From Arenicellales bacterium (GTDB lineage Bacteria; Pseudomonadota; Gammaproteobacteria; Arenicellales; UBA868), in assembly GCA_028825345.1 (NCBI GenBank), contig JAPKAJ010000062.1:1-11275 (forward strand): a stretch of 11,275 bases of DNA, read 5' to 3'. Positions 1-6,477 of this stretch are shown here, one piece after another. Position numbers and translations under genes: made by a program. Position 1 is the stretch's first letter. Each line of letters starts with the position of its first letter. The notes below the pieces were generated by a model, which did not search any database, was not told where the DNA came from, and saw nothing but the letters and a program-made list of their open reading frames with translations.

Positions 1-719
1 TCATTGATATGCGTGGCACCGATGGCCGTATCAGTGCAGACACACTCGAGCAGGCAATTTACGGCCGGGGCAACGTACACCATGCTCAGCCCTCAGCTGT
101 AAGCATCACCCAGGCCTGTGAGTCCGGTACGGTATATCCGCTTGACGAGATCAGGGCGATTACATCAGTTGCACGCGCACACCAGCTGCCGGTTCATATG
201 GATGGTGCGCGATTTGCCAACGCCCTGGTAACGCTTGGAATAACGCCAGCGCAGATGACCTGGCAAGCGGGAATTGATGTATTGTCTTTTGGTGGTACCA
301 AAAATGGCTGCCTGGCGGCAGAGGTGGTGATCTTTTTCAAGCCTGAACTCGTGGGCGATTTCCCATTTTTGCAAAAACGCGCGGGGCAACTGCTTTCAAA
401 AAGTCGCTTTATCTCGGCGCAGTTTGAGGGTTACCTTGCTGATGATGTCTGGCTACGTAATGCCCGGCAGGCAAACACCATGGCCCAGCGTTTGAGCCGG
501 GGCCTTGATGCACTGCCTGGCATTGAGCTTGCATACCCCACCCAGTCCAATGAGGTGTTTGTGCGTATGCCTCGGTCGTTGATTAAGGCTTTGGCCCAGC
601 AGGGTATCAAGGTCAACGACGAAGAGCTTGATGGAAAGGCGATGCGGTTTGTGACCGCCTGGGACACTTCTGAGGCCGAGGTCGACGATCTGTTAATGGC
701 TTTGACTGCTCAACTCTAA
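1..719 (+). CDS. ltaE: Low-specificity L-threonine aldolase, 5'-truncated
   Basis: PLP-dependent fold-type I enzyme that cleaves L-threonine or allo-threonine to glycine and acetaldehyde, and often other beta-hydroxy amino acids. The reading frame is open to the window edge (codons Ile-Asp precede the ATG at position 9), so that ATG is almost certainly internal and roughly 110 N-terminal residues are missing compared with family members of about 345-350 residues. Counting from the ATG at 9, HMDGARF (about residues 63-69) holds the Asp that pairs with the PLP pyridine nitrogen, and SFGGTKNG (93-100) holds the PLP lysine, Lys98. The C-terminal small domain looks intact and ends at TAA 717-719. 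The sequence resembles the Pseudomonas putida type (FGGTKNG) more than E. coli LtaE. It converges on the ureohydrolase gene with a 30-bp gap that shows no clear terminator hairpin. The family is clear; the natural substrate is open. Confidence 0.9.
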   Translation, partial: IDMRGTDGRISADTLEQAIYGRGNVHHAQPSAVSITQACESGTVYPLDEIRAITSVARAHQLPVHMDGARFANALVTLGITPAQMTWQAGIDVLSFGGTKNGCLAAEVVIFFKPELVGDFPFLQKRAGQLLSKSRFISAQFEGYLADDVWLRNARQANTMAQRLSRGLDALPGIELAYPTQSNEVFVRMPRSLIKALAQQGIKVNDEELDGKAMRFVTAWDTSEAEVDDLLMALTAQL

Positions 720-749
720 CCGGGAAGAGCGCAGCATCTGTTGTTTACA

Positions 750-1703
750 TCAGTCGTAGTAGCCGGCTCGCACACAAGCGCCGATAAAATTACAGATCAA
801 CCGTTCTGCATGAGTGATCGTAATGTGCCCATGGTCATAAGAGGGTGCGATTTCCACCAGATCCATTCCGAGCACCCGGCCTTTGTTGACCAATCCATGA
901 ACCAGTTGTCGAATCTGTAACCAGTCCAGACCTCCGGGAGCCTGTGCCATTACCCCCGGCATGATGGTGGGGTCCAATCCGTCGGCGTCAATAGTCAAGT
1001 AATAGGGCCCGCCATCGGGAATGCGCTCGAGTACGGCTGCCATGCCGATCTCATGCATTTCGTAAGCGGTAATGATGTCTGCGCCGTAGTCCCGCGCATC
1101 TTGTACTTCTTCTGCTTGAGCACTGCCGTTACCACGAATACCGATTTGCACGATGGGGCCAAACCAGTCCATCTCTGAAGCGCGCCGGATAGGACTCGAG
1201 TAGCCTTCACGCACGCCATTGACTTGGTCACGCCAGTCTATATGAGCATCGATCTGCACCAGTGTGATGGTCTCCTCACGCTGAAGGGCGCGCATGACGG
1301 GAATCGGGATCCCGTGATCTCCACCCAGGGCTATCAGAGTTGCACCCGTCGATAGAATCTTTCGAGCGGCCTGCTCCGCACGGCGGTAGTGTTCCTGGTG
1401 GTCGTTGAGGTCGGCGCTGACGTTACCGCAGTCGACCACAGTGATATCACGGCCATCGAGCAGGTACCCGTCGAGATCCCAGTCATAACTGGACAGGGTG
1501 TAGGGAACATAGCTTGGACCCTGGCGGATTGCGTCTGGCGCCCGACTCTGGTCATTGGCCATCTCGTGTGGCCGATAGGGCAAGCCATAGGGAATGCCAA
1601 GAATAGCGATGTCTGCTTCAAGATTATCAAGATCCAGAACGAGGGGAAAATTCAAGAAGGTACGCGATGGTACCTGCGGTGCCTGGGTCAGCGGTTTAGC
1701 CAT
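750..1703 (-). CDS. Agmatinase/arginase (ureohydrolase) family enzyme
   Basis: A 317-residue binuclear-manganese ureohydrolase that would release urea from a guanidino compound such as agmatine, guanidinobutyrate, guanidinopropionate or arginine. All metal-binding motifs are present: GGDHG (His130), DAHIDW (Asp152, His154, Asp156) and TIDADGLDP (Asp239, Asp241). MDLVEIAPSYD near residue 280 matches the conserved DxVExxPxxD segment. Length is normal for bacterial agmatinases. The ATG at 1703 has only a weak purine-rich stretch (AAAAGAAA) upstream. It lies 36 bp behind the aldo/keto reductase gene on the same strand, so the two are probably co-transcribed. Substrate cannot be fixed: these motifs are shared by agmatinase, guanidinobutyrase and related hydrolases, and no arginine decarboxylase or other polyamine gene is present. 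I therefore leave the symbol blank. Confidence 0.88.
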   Translation of the reverse strand: MAKPLTQAPQVPSRTFLNFPLVLDLDNLEADIAILGIPYGLPYRPHEMANDQSRAPDAIRQGPSYVPYTLSSYDWDLDGYLLDGRDITVVDCGNVSADLNDHQEHYRRAEQAARKILSTGATLIALGGDHGIPIPVMRALQREETITLVQIDAHIDWRDQVNGVREGYSSPIRRASEMDWFGPIVQIGIRGNGSAQAEEVQDARDYGADIITAYEMHEIGMAAVLERIPDGGPYYLTIDADGLDPTIMPGVMAQAPGGLDWLQIRQLVHGLVNKGRVLGMDLVEIAPSYDHGHITITHAERLICNFIGACVRAGYYD

Positions 1704-1739
1704 GACTATTTCTTTTGATCGTTGGGTATAGGGAATGTC

Positions 1740-2774
1740 TTAGGGTGCCGGCACCAGATATTGATGGTGCAGTTCCTCCAGACGCGAGACGAGTTCATCG
1801 GATATCGTGTAGTCCAGTGCAGCGAAAGCCTGATCCAGATGCCCTATCTGGGTAGCCCCGACAATCGAAGCGGTTAAAAACGGTCGGCTCAGAACGAAAG
1901 CATGGGCGAGTACCTCAGGCGACAGTCCCAATTCGCCGGCGAGTTCGACATAAGCTCTGGTGGCAGATTGGGCCTGGTTACTGAAATAGCGGGTGTTGGA
2001 AGGCCATAGCGTGTTACGAGCGCCAGGCGGGCGAGCACCGTCAAGATACTTCCCGGTCAGCACACCAGCTGCGATAGGCGCATAGGCAAGCAGGCCAACG
2101 TGTTCTCGCAAGGCGATTTCGGCAAGGGCAAACTCAAACTTGCGGTTAAGAAGACTGTAGGCATTCTGGATGCTGGCAGGACGTGACACTCGACCCGTAT
2201 CAGCCCGGGCGACAAAGTCCATTACTCCCCAGGCACTTTCATTAGAGATGCCCCAGGCCCGGATCTTTCCGGCCTGGATCAGTTCGTCAAGAGCGGCCAC
2301 CGTTTCCTCGCGGTCAGAGCCCACGTCCTCAATGACTTGAGTTTGTCCCAGGTCTTTAAAATCGGTCCAGCCCCGGTCCGGCCAGTGCAGCTGGTAGAGG
2401 TCGATATAGTCGGTACGCAGGCGCTTCAGGCTACCCTCACACGCGGTGTGAATGGTTTCCCGGGTAAAGCGGCAATCGCCTCCACGGATATGACTCTGCC
2501 CTGGGCCACAGACCTTGCTTGCAAGGATGATCTGATCGCGACAGCGCCGTTCAGTCAGCCAGTCTCCGATGATGACCTCGGTATGGCCATAGGTTGCAGC
2601 GCGAACATCCACCGGGTACATCTCTGCCGTATCGAAGAAATTGATACCGCCTGCAAGGGCGTGATCCATCTGCGCGAAGCCTTCCTTTGGCGTATTCTGC
2701 TCGCCCCAGGTCATGGTGCCCAGGCATATTGCCGATACTTCAATGCCAGTGCGTCCTAACGGTTGATAGCGCAT
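1740..2774 (-). CDS. tas: Tas-like NADP(H)-dependent aldo/keto reductase
   Basis: A 344-residue aldo/keto reductase (TIM barrel, cytosolic, NADPH-linked carbonyl reduction). The catalytic tetrad is visible: Asp48 (FFDTAEMY), Tyr53, Lys87 (LASKV) and His130 (QLHWP). LGTMTWGEQN near the start, AEMYPV, IQNAYSLLNR and TGKYLDGARPPGARNTLW match the E. coli Tas subgroup very closely. The frame stays open for another 31 codons upstream, to 2867. I choose the ATG at 2774 because homologues begin at this MRYQPLGRTG and an AAGGAAA ribosome site lies about 9 bases before it. The extension would also consume most of the divergent control region. It is followed after 36 bp by the ureohydrolase gene in the same direction. 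The physiological substrate is not known for this subgroup in general. Confidence 0.9.
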   Translation of the reverse strand: MRYQPLGRTGIEVSAICLGTMTWGEQNTPKEGFAQMDHALAGGINFFDTAEMYPVDVRAATYGHTEVIIGDWLTERRCRDQIILASKVCGPGQSHIRGGDCRFTRETIHTACEGSLKRLRTDYIDLYQLHWPDRGWTDFKDLGQTQVIEDVGSDREETVAALDELIQAGKIRAWGISNESAWGVMDFVARADTGRVSRPASIQNAYSLLNRKFEFALAEIALREHVGLLAYAPIAAGVLTGKYLDGARPPGARNTLWPSNTRYFSNQAQSATRAYVELAGELGLSPEVLAHAFVLSRPFLTASIVGATQIGHLDQAFAALDYTISDELVSRLEELHHQYLVPAP

Positions 2775-2825
2775 CTTCAGATTTCCTTGTGTTGTGGTTG
2801 GTGCCAGCCTTCGCCCGCGTGGGAG

Positions 2826-2836
2826 TATGTAACATA
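2826..2836. promoter_or_regulatory. Palindrome in divergent promoter region, candidate operator
   Basis: TATGTAACATA is a perfect inverted repeat with 5-bp arms about a central A. It sits in the 116-bp gap between the divergent aldo/keto reductase and dioxygenase genes. It overlaps CATAAT (2833-2838), a 5/6 match to a sigma70 -10 box facing the dioxygenase, although the hexamer 17 bp upstream (TTCGCC) is a poor -35. Short AT-rich palindromes also occur by chance, so this is a candidate regulator site only. Confidence 0.3.
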
Positions 2837-2890
2837 ATGGCCGGGTGAACCAAGATGGAGCCCTCACGTGATCCTTGAAGAACGCCTGCT

Positions 2891-3712
2891 ATGACACCAC
2901 CCAATAGCTTGTCTTTACGGTTGTTTTCTCAATTCCATGGTGATGGCGTGGCAGTGATTCGCCAGTGTCTAAGTCAACAGTGGCTCAAGACCCTGGCCGA
3001 GGCGATTGAAACCGATATCAATTCTCCCGGCCCTTTCTTTCATGGTTATCAATCTGATGATAGCCAGGGCCGCTTTCACGGTAACTTGCGCCTGTGGGAG
3101 CAAGACGAAAGATTTCGTGCGTTCTGCTTTCAATCTCCACTGCCAGGGCTTGCCGCGCAACTTTTGGACTCGAAAAAGATCAACCTGCTGTATGACCAAT
3201 TATTCGTCAAAGAGCCTGGTACACCAAACCGAACCCGATGGCACAACGACCAGCCTTACTGGGCGATGCGGGGCTGGCAGGTGCTGTCTTTTTGGATCGC
3301 ACTTGACCCGGTAACTGCGGACTCCGGTGCATTGGAGTTTGTATCCGGGTCTCATCGTTGGGACCGCTGGTTTCAGCCCCAGGCTTTTGGCGAGACGGTG
3401 GGGCAGGATAGTTACGAGATTAACCCCAATTACGAACCGATGCCCGACATCGAAGCGCAGCGTGAAGATTACGAGCTGGTCAGTTGGGATCTAGAGCCTG
3501 GTGATGTTTATGTTTTTCATGGCCTTACAGTGCATGGCTCGGGGGGTAATCTCAGGCGTGACCAACGCAGGCGGGGATATGCTGTGCGCTACACCGGCGA
3601 TGATGTGGTTTACGATACACGTGTGGGCACGAATGAGAACCTGCGCTCGAGTGCACACTGCGATGGAGACCCACTGGATAGCGATCGCTATCCGCTCGTG
3701 TGGCCTGCCTGA
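2891..3712 (+). CDS. Phytanoyl-CoA dioxygenase (PhyH) family oxygenase
   Basis: A 273-residue Fe(II)/2-oxoglutarate-dependent oxygenase of the double-stranded beta-helix PhyH family. The iron triad is visible: His118 and Asp120 in TRWHNDQPYW, and His215 in FHGLTVHGSGGN. An Arg-rich strand at 226-228, followed by GYAVRYTGDD, supplies the likely 2-oxoglutarate anchor. DSGALEFVSGSHRW (144-157) is a typical family segment. The start is well bounded: an in-frame TGA lies at 2876-2878, just before the ATG at 2891. The ribosome site is weak (GAAG at 2877-2880). It diverges from the tas-like/ureohydrolase pair. The family hydroxylates many small molecules and CoA esters, and nothing here fixes the substrate. 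Gene order suggests, without proving, a shared pathway with the ureohydrolase and reductase. Confidence 0.87.
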   Translation: MTPPNSLSLRLFSQFHGDGVAVIRQCLSQQWLKTLAEAIETDINSPGPFFHGYQSDDSQGRFHGNLRLWEQDERFRAFCFQSPLPGLAAQLLDSKKINLLYDQLFVKEPGTPNRTRWHNDQPYWAMRGWQVLSFWIALDPVTADSGALEFVSGSHRWDRWFQPQAFGETVGQDSYEINPNYEPMPDIEAQREDYELVSWDLEPGDVYVFHGLTVHGSGGNLRRDQRRRGYAVRYTGDDVVYDTRVGTNENLRSSAHCDGDPLDSDRYPLVWPA

Positions 3713-3777
3713 AGCGCCTTGTGTGAGCCGGTGCTGGCGGGTCGCTGGTGTTCGGGACGACCAGGCTGGGTGAGGGC

Positions 3778-3807
3778 ATGGCAGGACAGCGGCCGAGCCG
3801 GTAGAAT
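3778..3807 (+). promoter_or_regulatory. Possible sigma70-like promoter for small protein gene
   Basis: ATGGCA (3778-3783, 4/6 to TTGACA) and TAGAAT (3802-3807, 5/6 to TATAAT) are separated by 18 bp. The -10 ends about 42 bases before the ATG at 3850. The rest of the 137-bp gap between the dioxygenase and the small protein shows no coding frame and no convincing terminator. Supported by consensus reading only. Confidence 0.35.
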
Positions 3808-3849
3808 CCGCTGCCCACAGTAATGCCTTTGGCCGGCCCCGAGGGAGTC

Positions 3850-4155
3850 ATGGAACTCGAAGACGATACCCAGAATTTTGACGCCGCCGCTGAGCGCATG
3901 ATTGAGTTGGGCAACCAGTTGCTGGACCAGGATTCGGAGTCGGACAGCTGGGAAGTGGCCTCTGGCCTGCTGGCGGGAGCCGTGCATTTCTGGCTTTATG
4001 CGCATCAGCCTTGCGGCGATCTGGATTGCGAATCGTGCGAAGAGATCGACACCGCTCAAAAGCGCCTTGAACGACTGATTGAACAGGTGCGCCAATCAGC
4101 CAGTGAAAGCGATTATTACCATACCCCTCAGGATGCCAATGCTGGTTCGGCCTGA
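3850..4155 (+). CDS. Small acidic hypothetical protein with Cys/His cluster
   Basis: A 101-residue protein I cannot assign to a named family. I choose the ATG at 3850, which has a good GAGGGAG ribosome site a few bases upstream, over the alternative ATG nine codons earlier (3823), which lacks one. The N-terminal half is rich in Asp and Glu and looks helical (FDAAAERMIELGNQLL). A more hydrophobic segment, ASGLLAGAVHFWLYAHQP (37-54), follows, then Cys55, Cys60 and Cys63 in PCGDLDCESC with His46 and His52 close by. The rest is a charged helix (DTAQKRLERLIEQV, 67-80). The clustered Cys and His could bind a metal; that is inference. No signal peptide is visible, so it is likely cytosolic. Its last 28 bp overlap the 3' end of the opposing ACP phosphodiesterase gene. 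Confidence 0.75.
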   Translation: MELEDDTQNFDAAAERMIELGNQLLDQDSESDSWEVASGLLAGAVHFWLYAHQPCGDLDCESCEEIDTAQKRLERLIEQVRQSASESDYYHTPQDANAGSA

Positions 4156-4763
4156 GAGCTAACAGGCTTTGCCTGTGGGGTTGGCGAGTGCCTTTGGCGC
4201 TCGGCGTAGGCGACGAGTTGAGGAAAAAAATCATCGAAGCCGTTTTGCAGTTGCGGGTAAAGTCGCGATAGGACTTCGCCGGATTTTTCCATCCCCGAAT
4301 CAAAGCGGGTGCGCTGGGCCATCTGTGACAGCGTCTGGTTGATACCGCTGGTGGACCGATAATGCAAAAGCGTATCGGTTCGACTCAGGTAATCGAAGAA
4401 CCTTTGCGAGCGGGCAGGGCACGCGCTTATGCGCGGCGCGAGAATCCGCTTGACCCAGTCGGTGTAATCAACCAGGGGTTGCCGATGGTAGCGGTGCCAG
4501 TCTTTAGCCAGGAAATGATCCATAAATACGTCGGCCACTACCGAGCAATAACGGCCAAAGTCTTCACGCATCAAAGACGATAGCTCCCGAAAGACCGGGT
4601 GCGCATCGGTATAGCGATCTATCTGCCGGTGTAAAAGCACCCCTTGTTGCACTTGGGGGTTTAGTTCGTCGAATTGCTCGCCCCGAATCGAATCCCCGAT
4701 AAAGTTGCCCAGTATCAGGTCCGGGTCGCTCCCCGACAGGTATAGGTGTGCCAGAGTATTCAA
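4128..4763 (-). CDS. acpH: Acyl-carrier-protein phosphodiesterase (AcpH family), TTG start
   Basis: A 211-residue relative of E. coli AcpH, the cytosolic hydrolase that removes 4'-phosphopantetheine from holo-ACP. Family landmarks occur in order: NTLAHLYLS at the N-terminus, GNFIGDSIRG (Asp24), LHRQIDRYTD (His45, Asp49) and DVFMDHFLAKDW (Asp78, Asp82, His83). These are the HD-like metal and catalytic residues of the family. Length is close to the E. coli protein (about 193 residues) plus a short polar C-terminal tail. The start codon reads TTG at 4763-4761 and overlaps the TGA of the upstream HAD phosphatase gene as TTGA, implying translational coupling. No strong ribosome site precedes it. 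Any in-frame ATG downstream would remove the conserved N-terminal AHL motif. The 3' end overlaps the opposing small-protein gene by 28 bp. Confidence 0.88.
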   Translation of the reverse strand: MNTLAHLYLSGSDPDLILGNFIGDSIRGEQFDELNPQVQQGVLLHRQIDRYTDAHPVFRELSSLMREDFGRYCSVVADVFMDHFLAKDWHRYHRQPLVDYTDWVKRILAPRISACPARSQRFFDYLSRTDTLLHYRSTSGINQTLSQMAQRTRFDSGMEKSGEVLSRLYPQLQNGFDDFFPQLVAYAERQRHSPTPQAKPVSSQAEPALAS

Positions 4764-5419
4764 GAATGGCTGGTCTGCGATAAAGCAAGGGGACTGCTTA
4801 GAAAAGCATGAAGCTCCTGCGGAGCATGGAAAAGATGATCGGGCGCTCGCGTTTTTAGCACATCAGCGGATTGCCAGCCCCAAGCGACAGCGAGAGCGTT
4901 CACCCCGGCGCTGCGCGCCGCATCCATGTCGCTGACCGAATCACCCACCATCCAGGTTTGTCGGGCATCGATGGCGTAATGGTTGAACGCCTCGCGTATA
5001 TGCTCCGCTTTGCCGCCTGGTCGGTCGCTGCCGTAATACGTGCCGATGCAATCATTCAGCCCTTCTTGCGCGAGCCGGGTTCGCACCACATCGGCATGAT
5101 TGGCAGTGACCACGCAAAGGATATGCTGCTCGCTTAAATCCCGTAACATTTCACTGATTCCGTCAAAAAGAGCGATCTGTGTAACGCCATTTTGCAAGGT
5201 ATCAAAAAGAAAGCGGCCGTATGCTCGGTGATCAGGGTCCGGTATCCCGGCGACTTTGGCGAGCATGGCGAAAGTCGCTGGATCCAACCGGTCGAAATCG
5301 GCCAGGGTCAGGGAAAACGGCAAGCCCTGATCCTTGCAGAAAACCGCTGTCTGCTCCAGCACGGGTTGTGCTGAGTCAACAATCACGCCGTCGTAGTCGA
5401 GTAGTACGAGGTCCGTCAT
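4760..5419 (-). CDS. HAD-superfamily phosphatase, phosphoglycolate-phosphatase-like
   Basis: A 219-residue HAD hydrolase that would dephosphorylate a small cytosolic metabolite. All four motifs are present: I, LLDYDGVIVDS (nucleophile Asp8, acid/base Asp10); II, CVVTAN (Thr105); III, GGKAEHI (Lys137); IV, MVGDSVSDMDAA (Asp160, Asp164). A helical cap of about 65-75 residues lies between motifs I and II, as in Gph/PGMB-like enzymes. The MVGDSVSDMDAARSAG segment resembles phosphoglycolate phosphatases and pyrophosphatase PpaX, but substrate is not predictable within this group. The ATG at 5419 has no strong ribosome site. It is the first gene of a two-gene unit with acpH, joined by the TTGA overlap, and diverges from the RarD-like permease gene across 129 bp. 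Confidence 0.85.
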   Translation of the reverse strand: MTDLVLLDYDGVIVDSAQPVLEQTAVFCKDQGLPFSLTLADFDRLDPATFAMLAKVAGIPDPDHRAYGRFLFDTLQNGVTQIALFDGISEMLRDLSEQHILCVVTANHADVVRTRLAQEGLNDCIGTYYGSDRPGGKAEHIREAFNHYAIDARQTWMVGDSVSDMDAARSAGVNALAVAWGWQSADVLKTRAPDHLFHAPQELHAFLSSPLALSQTSHS

Positions 5420-5442
5420 ATCATTTAGGGAAATTCTGGGTG

Positions 5443-5521
5443 TTCCTGGGAATTATTGTCGCATTAAAACTGAAGTCATAACGCATAATCCCGCCCTAGA
5501 GCAATTCGTTCCTTTGGGAAC
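5443..5521. promoter_or_regulatory. Divergent region with two TTCC-GGAA palindromes
   Basis: The 129-bp gap between the HAD gene and the permease gene contains TTCCTGGGAA (5443-5452) and GTTCCTTTGGGAAC (5508-5521). Both carry TTCC and GGAA half-sites around a short spacer. CATAAT (5484-5489) between them is a 5/6 match to a -10 box facing the permease, but TTGTCG (5456-5461) is 22 bp away, too far for a good -35. The two sites could be a paired operator; this is weak evidence. Confidence 0.25.
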
Positions 5522-5548
5522 AGACATTCGCTGAGGTCCTCAAGCCTG

Positions 5549-6433
5549 TTGGATACAAAAGTATTAGAGCAGTCATCCCGAGACGGTAGTGGGCTCGTTT
5601 ATGGTATCACCGCAATTGTGATCTGGGGCTCTTTCCCGCTCTATTTCAAGCAGACCGAGTTATTTGGGTTTGCGAGTGTTTTTGGGCACCGAGCTTTCTG
5701 GGCCATGCCCTTTATGTTGTTGATTGTGCTGCTGATGCGATCATGGCGCGGTGTGGCGTTAGTCTTACGCAACCGGCGACTTCTTCTGCCCATCATAACA
5801 ACCAGTCTTATCATTGCGTTCCAACAGGCACTATATATCTGGGGTATTTTTTCAGGGCGCATTGTCGAAATTTCAATGGGGTTCTACCTTGTTCCGACTT
5901 TTTCAATTTTGCTGGGATGCCTGTTCTTTCACGAACGTATCAGCAAAGCACAGTGGGCAGCAGTCGGTCTTTCTGTCGGGGGAGTTGCGGTTCTTATCAT
6001 TTTCCTCGGCGAGAACCCCTGGCTTGGCATTACCCTGGGATTTACGTTTCCGGTCTATAGCGCTATCAGAAAACGGGTACAGGTTGAGCCCGCAGTCGGC
6101 CTTTTTCTTGAAACAGTGCCTTTGTTTTTGATTGGTTTGTGGTTCATTATCCAATTTCCACTGCCGAACGATCAATCTCTATTTTCCTTGTCAGGACTGC
6201 TGTTGCCGTTTTCAGCCGTGGTTACGATCTTGCCGATCCTGTTGTATGTCATGGCATCGCGCCGGATGCCTCTATCCCTTCTGGGAACGCTTTTTTACCT
6301 CGCTCCGACGGGTAGTTTTCTCACCGGTGTTGCGGTCTATAACGAAGCCTTTTCCCTAATTCACGTGATCGCATTTTTGTTGATCTGGTCAGGGCTGGGG
6401 ATATACCTCTGGGCAGGGCGCGCTAAGCAATAA
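5549..6433 (+). CDS. rarD: RarD-family EamA/DMT permease, TTG start
   Basis: A 294-residue integral inner-membrane protein of the drug/metabolite transporter superfamily with about ten hydrophobic helices. The N-terminal LVYGITAIVIWGSFPLYFKQ, the HRAFW segment near 47-51, the FHERIS turn and the FPVYSAIRKRVQVEPAVGLFLET region line up with E. coli RarD (chloramphenicol-sensitive protein), and length matches (about 296). The native substrate of RarD proteins is unsettled. The start is TTG at 5549, with TGAGG (5532-5536) about 12 bases upstream. The first in-frame ATG lies beyond the first helix (around residue 52), so TTG is preferred. It stands alone between a divergent phosphatase gene and the convergent ligase gene, 44 bp away, with no obvious hairpin between. 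It could export or import a metabolite of its neighbours, but nothing shows that. Confidence 0.87.
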   Translation: MDTKVLEQSSRDGSGLVYGITAIVIWGSFPLYFKQTELFGFASVFGHRAFWAMPFMLLIVLLMRSWRGVALVLRNRRLLLPIITTSLIIAFQQALYIWGIFSGRIVEISMGFYLVPTFSILLGCLFFHERISKAQWAAVGLSVGGVAVLIIFLGENPWLGITLGFTFPVYSAIRKRVQVEPAVGLFLETVPLFLIGLWFIIQFPLPNDQSLFSLSGLLLPFSAVVTILPILLYVMASRRMPLSLLGTLFYLAPTGSFLTGVAVYNEAFSLIHVIAFLLIWSGLGIYLWAGRAKQ

Positions 6434-6477
6434 GATCGACTACACATCCTTGACTCCCCAATATCAGATGCCAAATT

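Noticed and set aside
9..11. ATG at position 9 as the true start of the threonine aldolase
   Set aside because: The frame is open upstream to the window edge and about a third of the expected protein, with the N-terminal part of the PLP fold, is missing.
1389..1718. 109-codon plus-strand open frame opposite the ureohydrolase
   Set aside because: Antisense to a conserved enzyme with all metal motifs in place; no domain or convincing ribosome site.
2337..2759. 140-codon plus-strand open frame opposite the aldo/keto reductase
   Set aside because: It lies wholly antisense to a well-supported gene, has no recognisable motif, and reflects codon-position bias of the real gene.
2775..2867. 31-codon N-terminal extension of the aldo/keto reductase
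   Set aside because: Tas homologues start at the MRYQPLGRTG position, which has a good AAGGAAA site; the extension is unlike the family and would fill the divergent promoter region.
3688..4303. Two minus-strand open frames (135 and 151 codons) across the small-protein region
   Set aside because: Both show the low-complexity, Arg/Pro/Ser-rich composition of shadow frames and conflict with the small protein and acpH, which have better start sites or motifs.
6434..6477. Terminator between the convergent rarD and ligase genes
   Set aside because: I looked for a GC-rich hairpin followed by T residues and found none.
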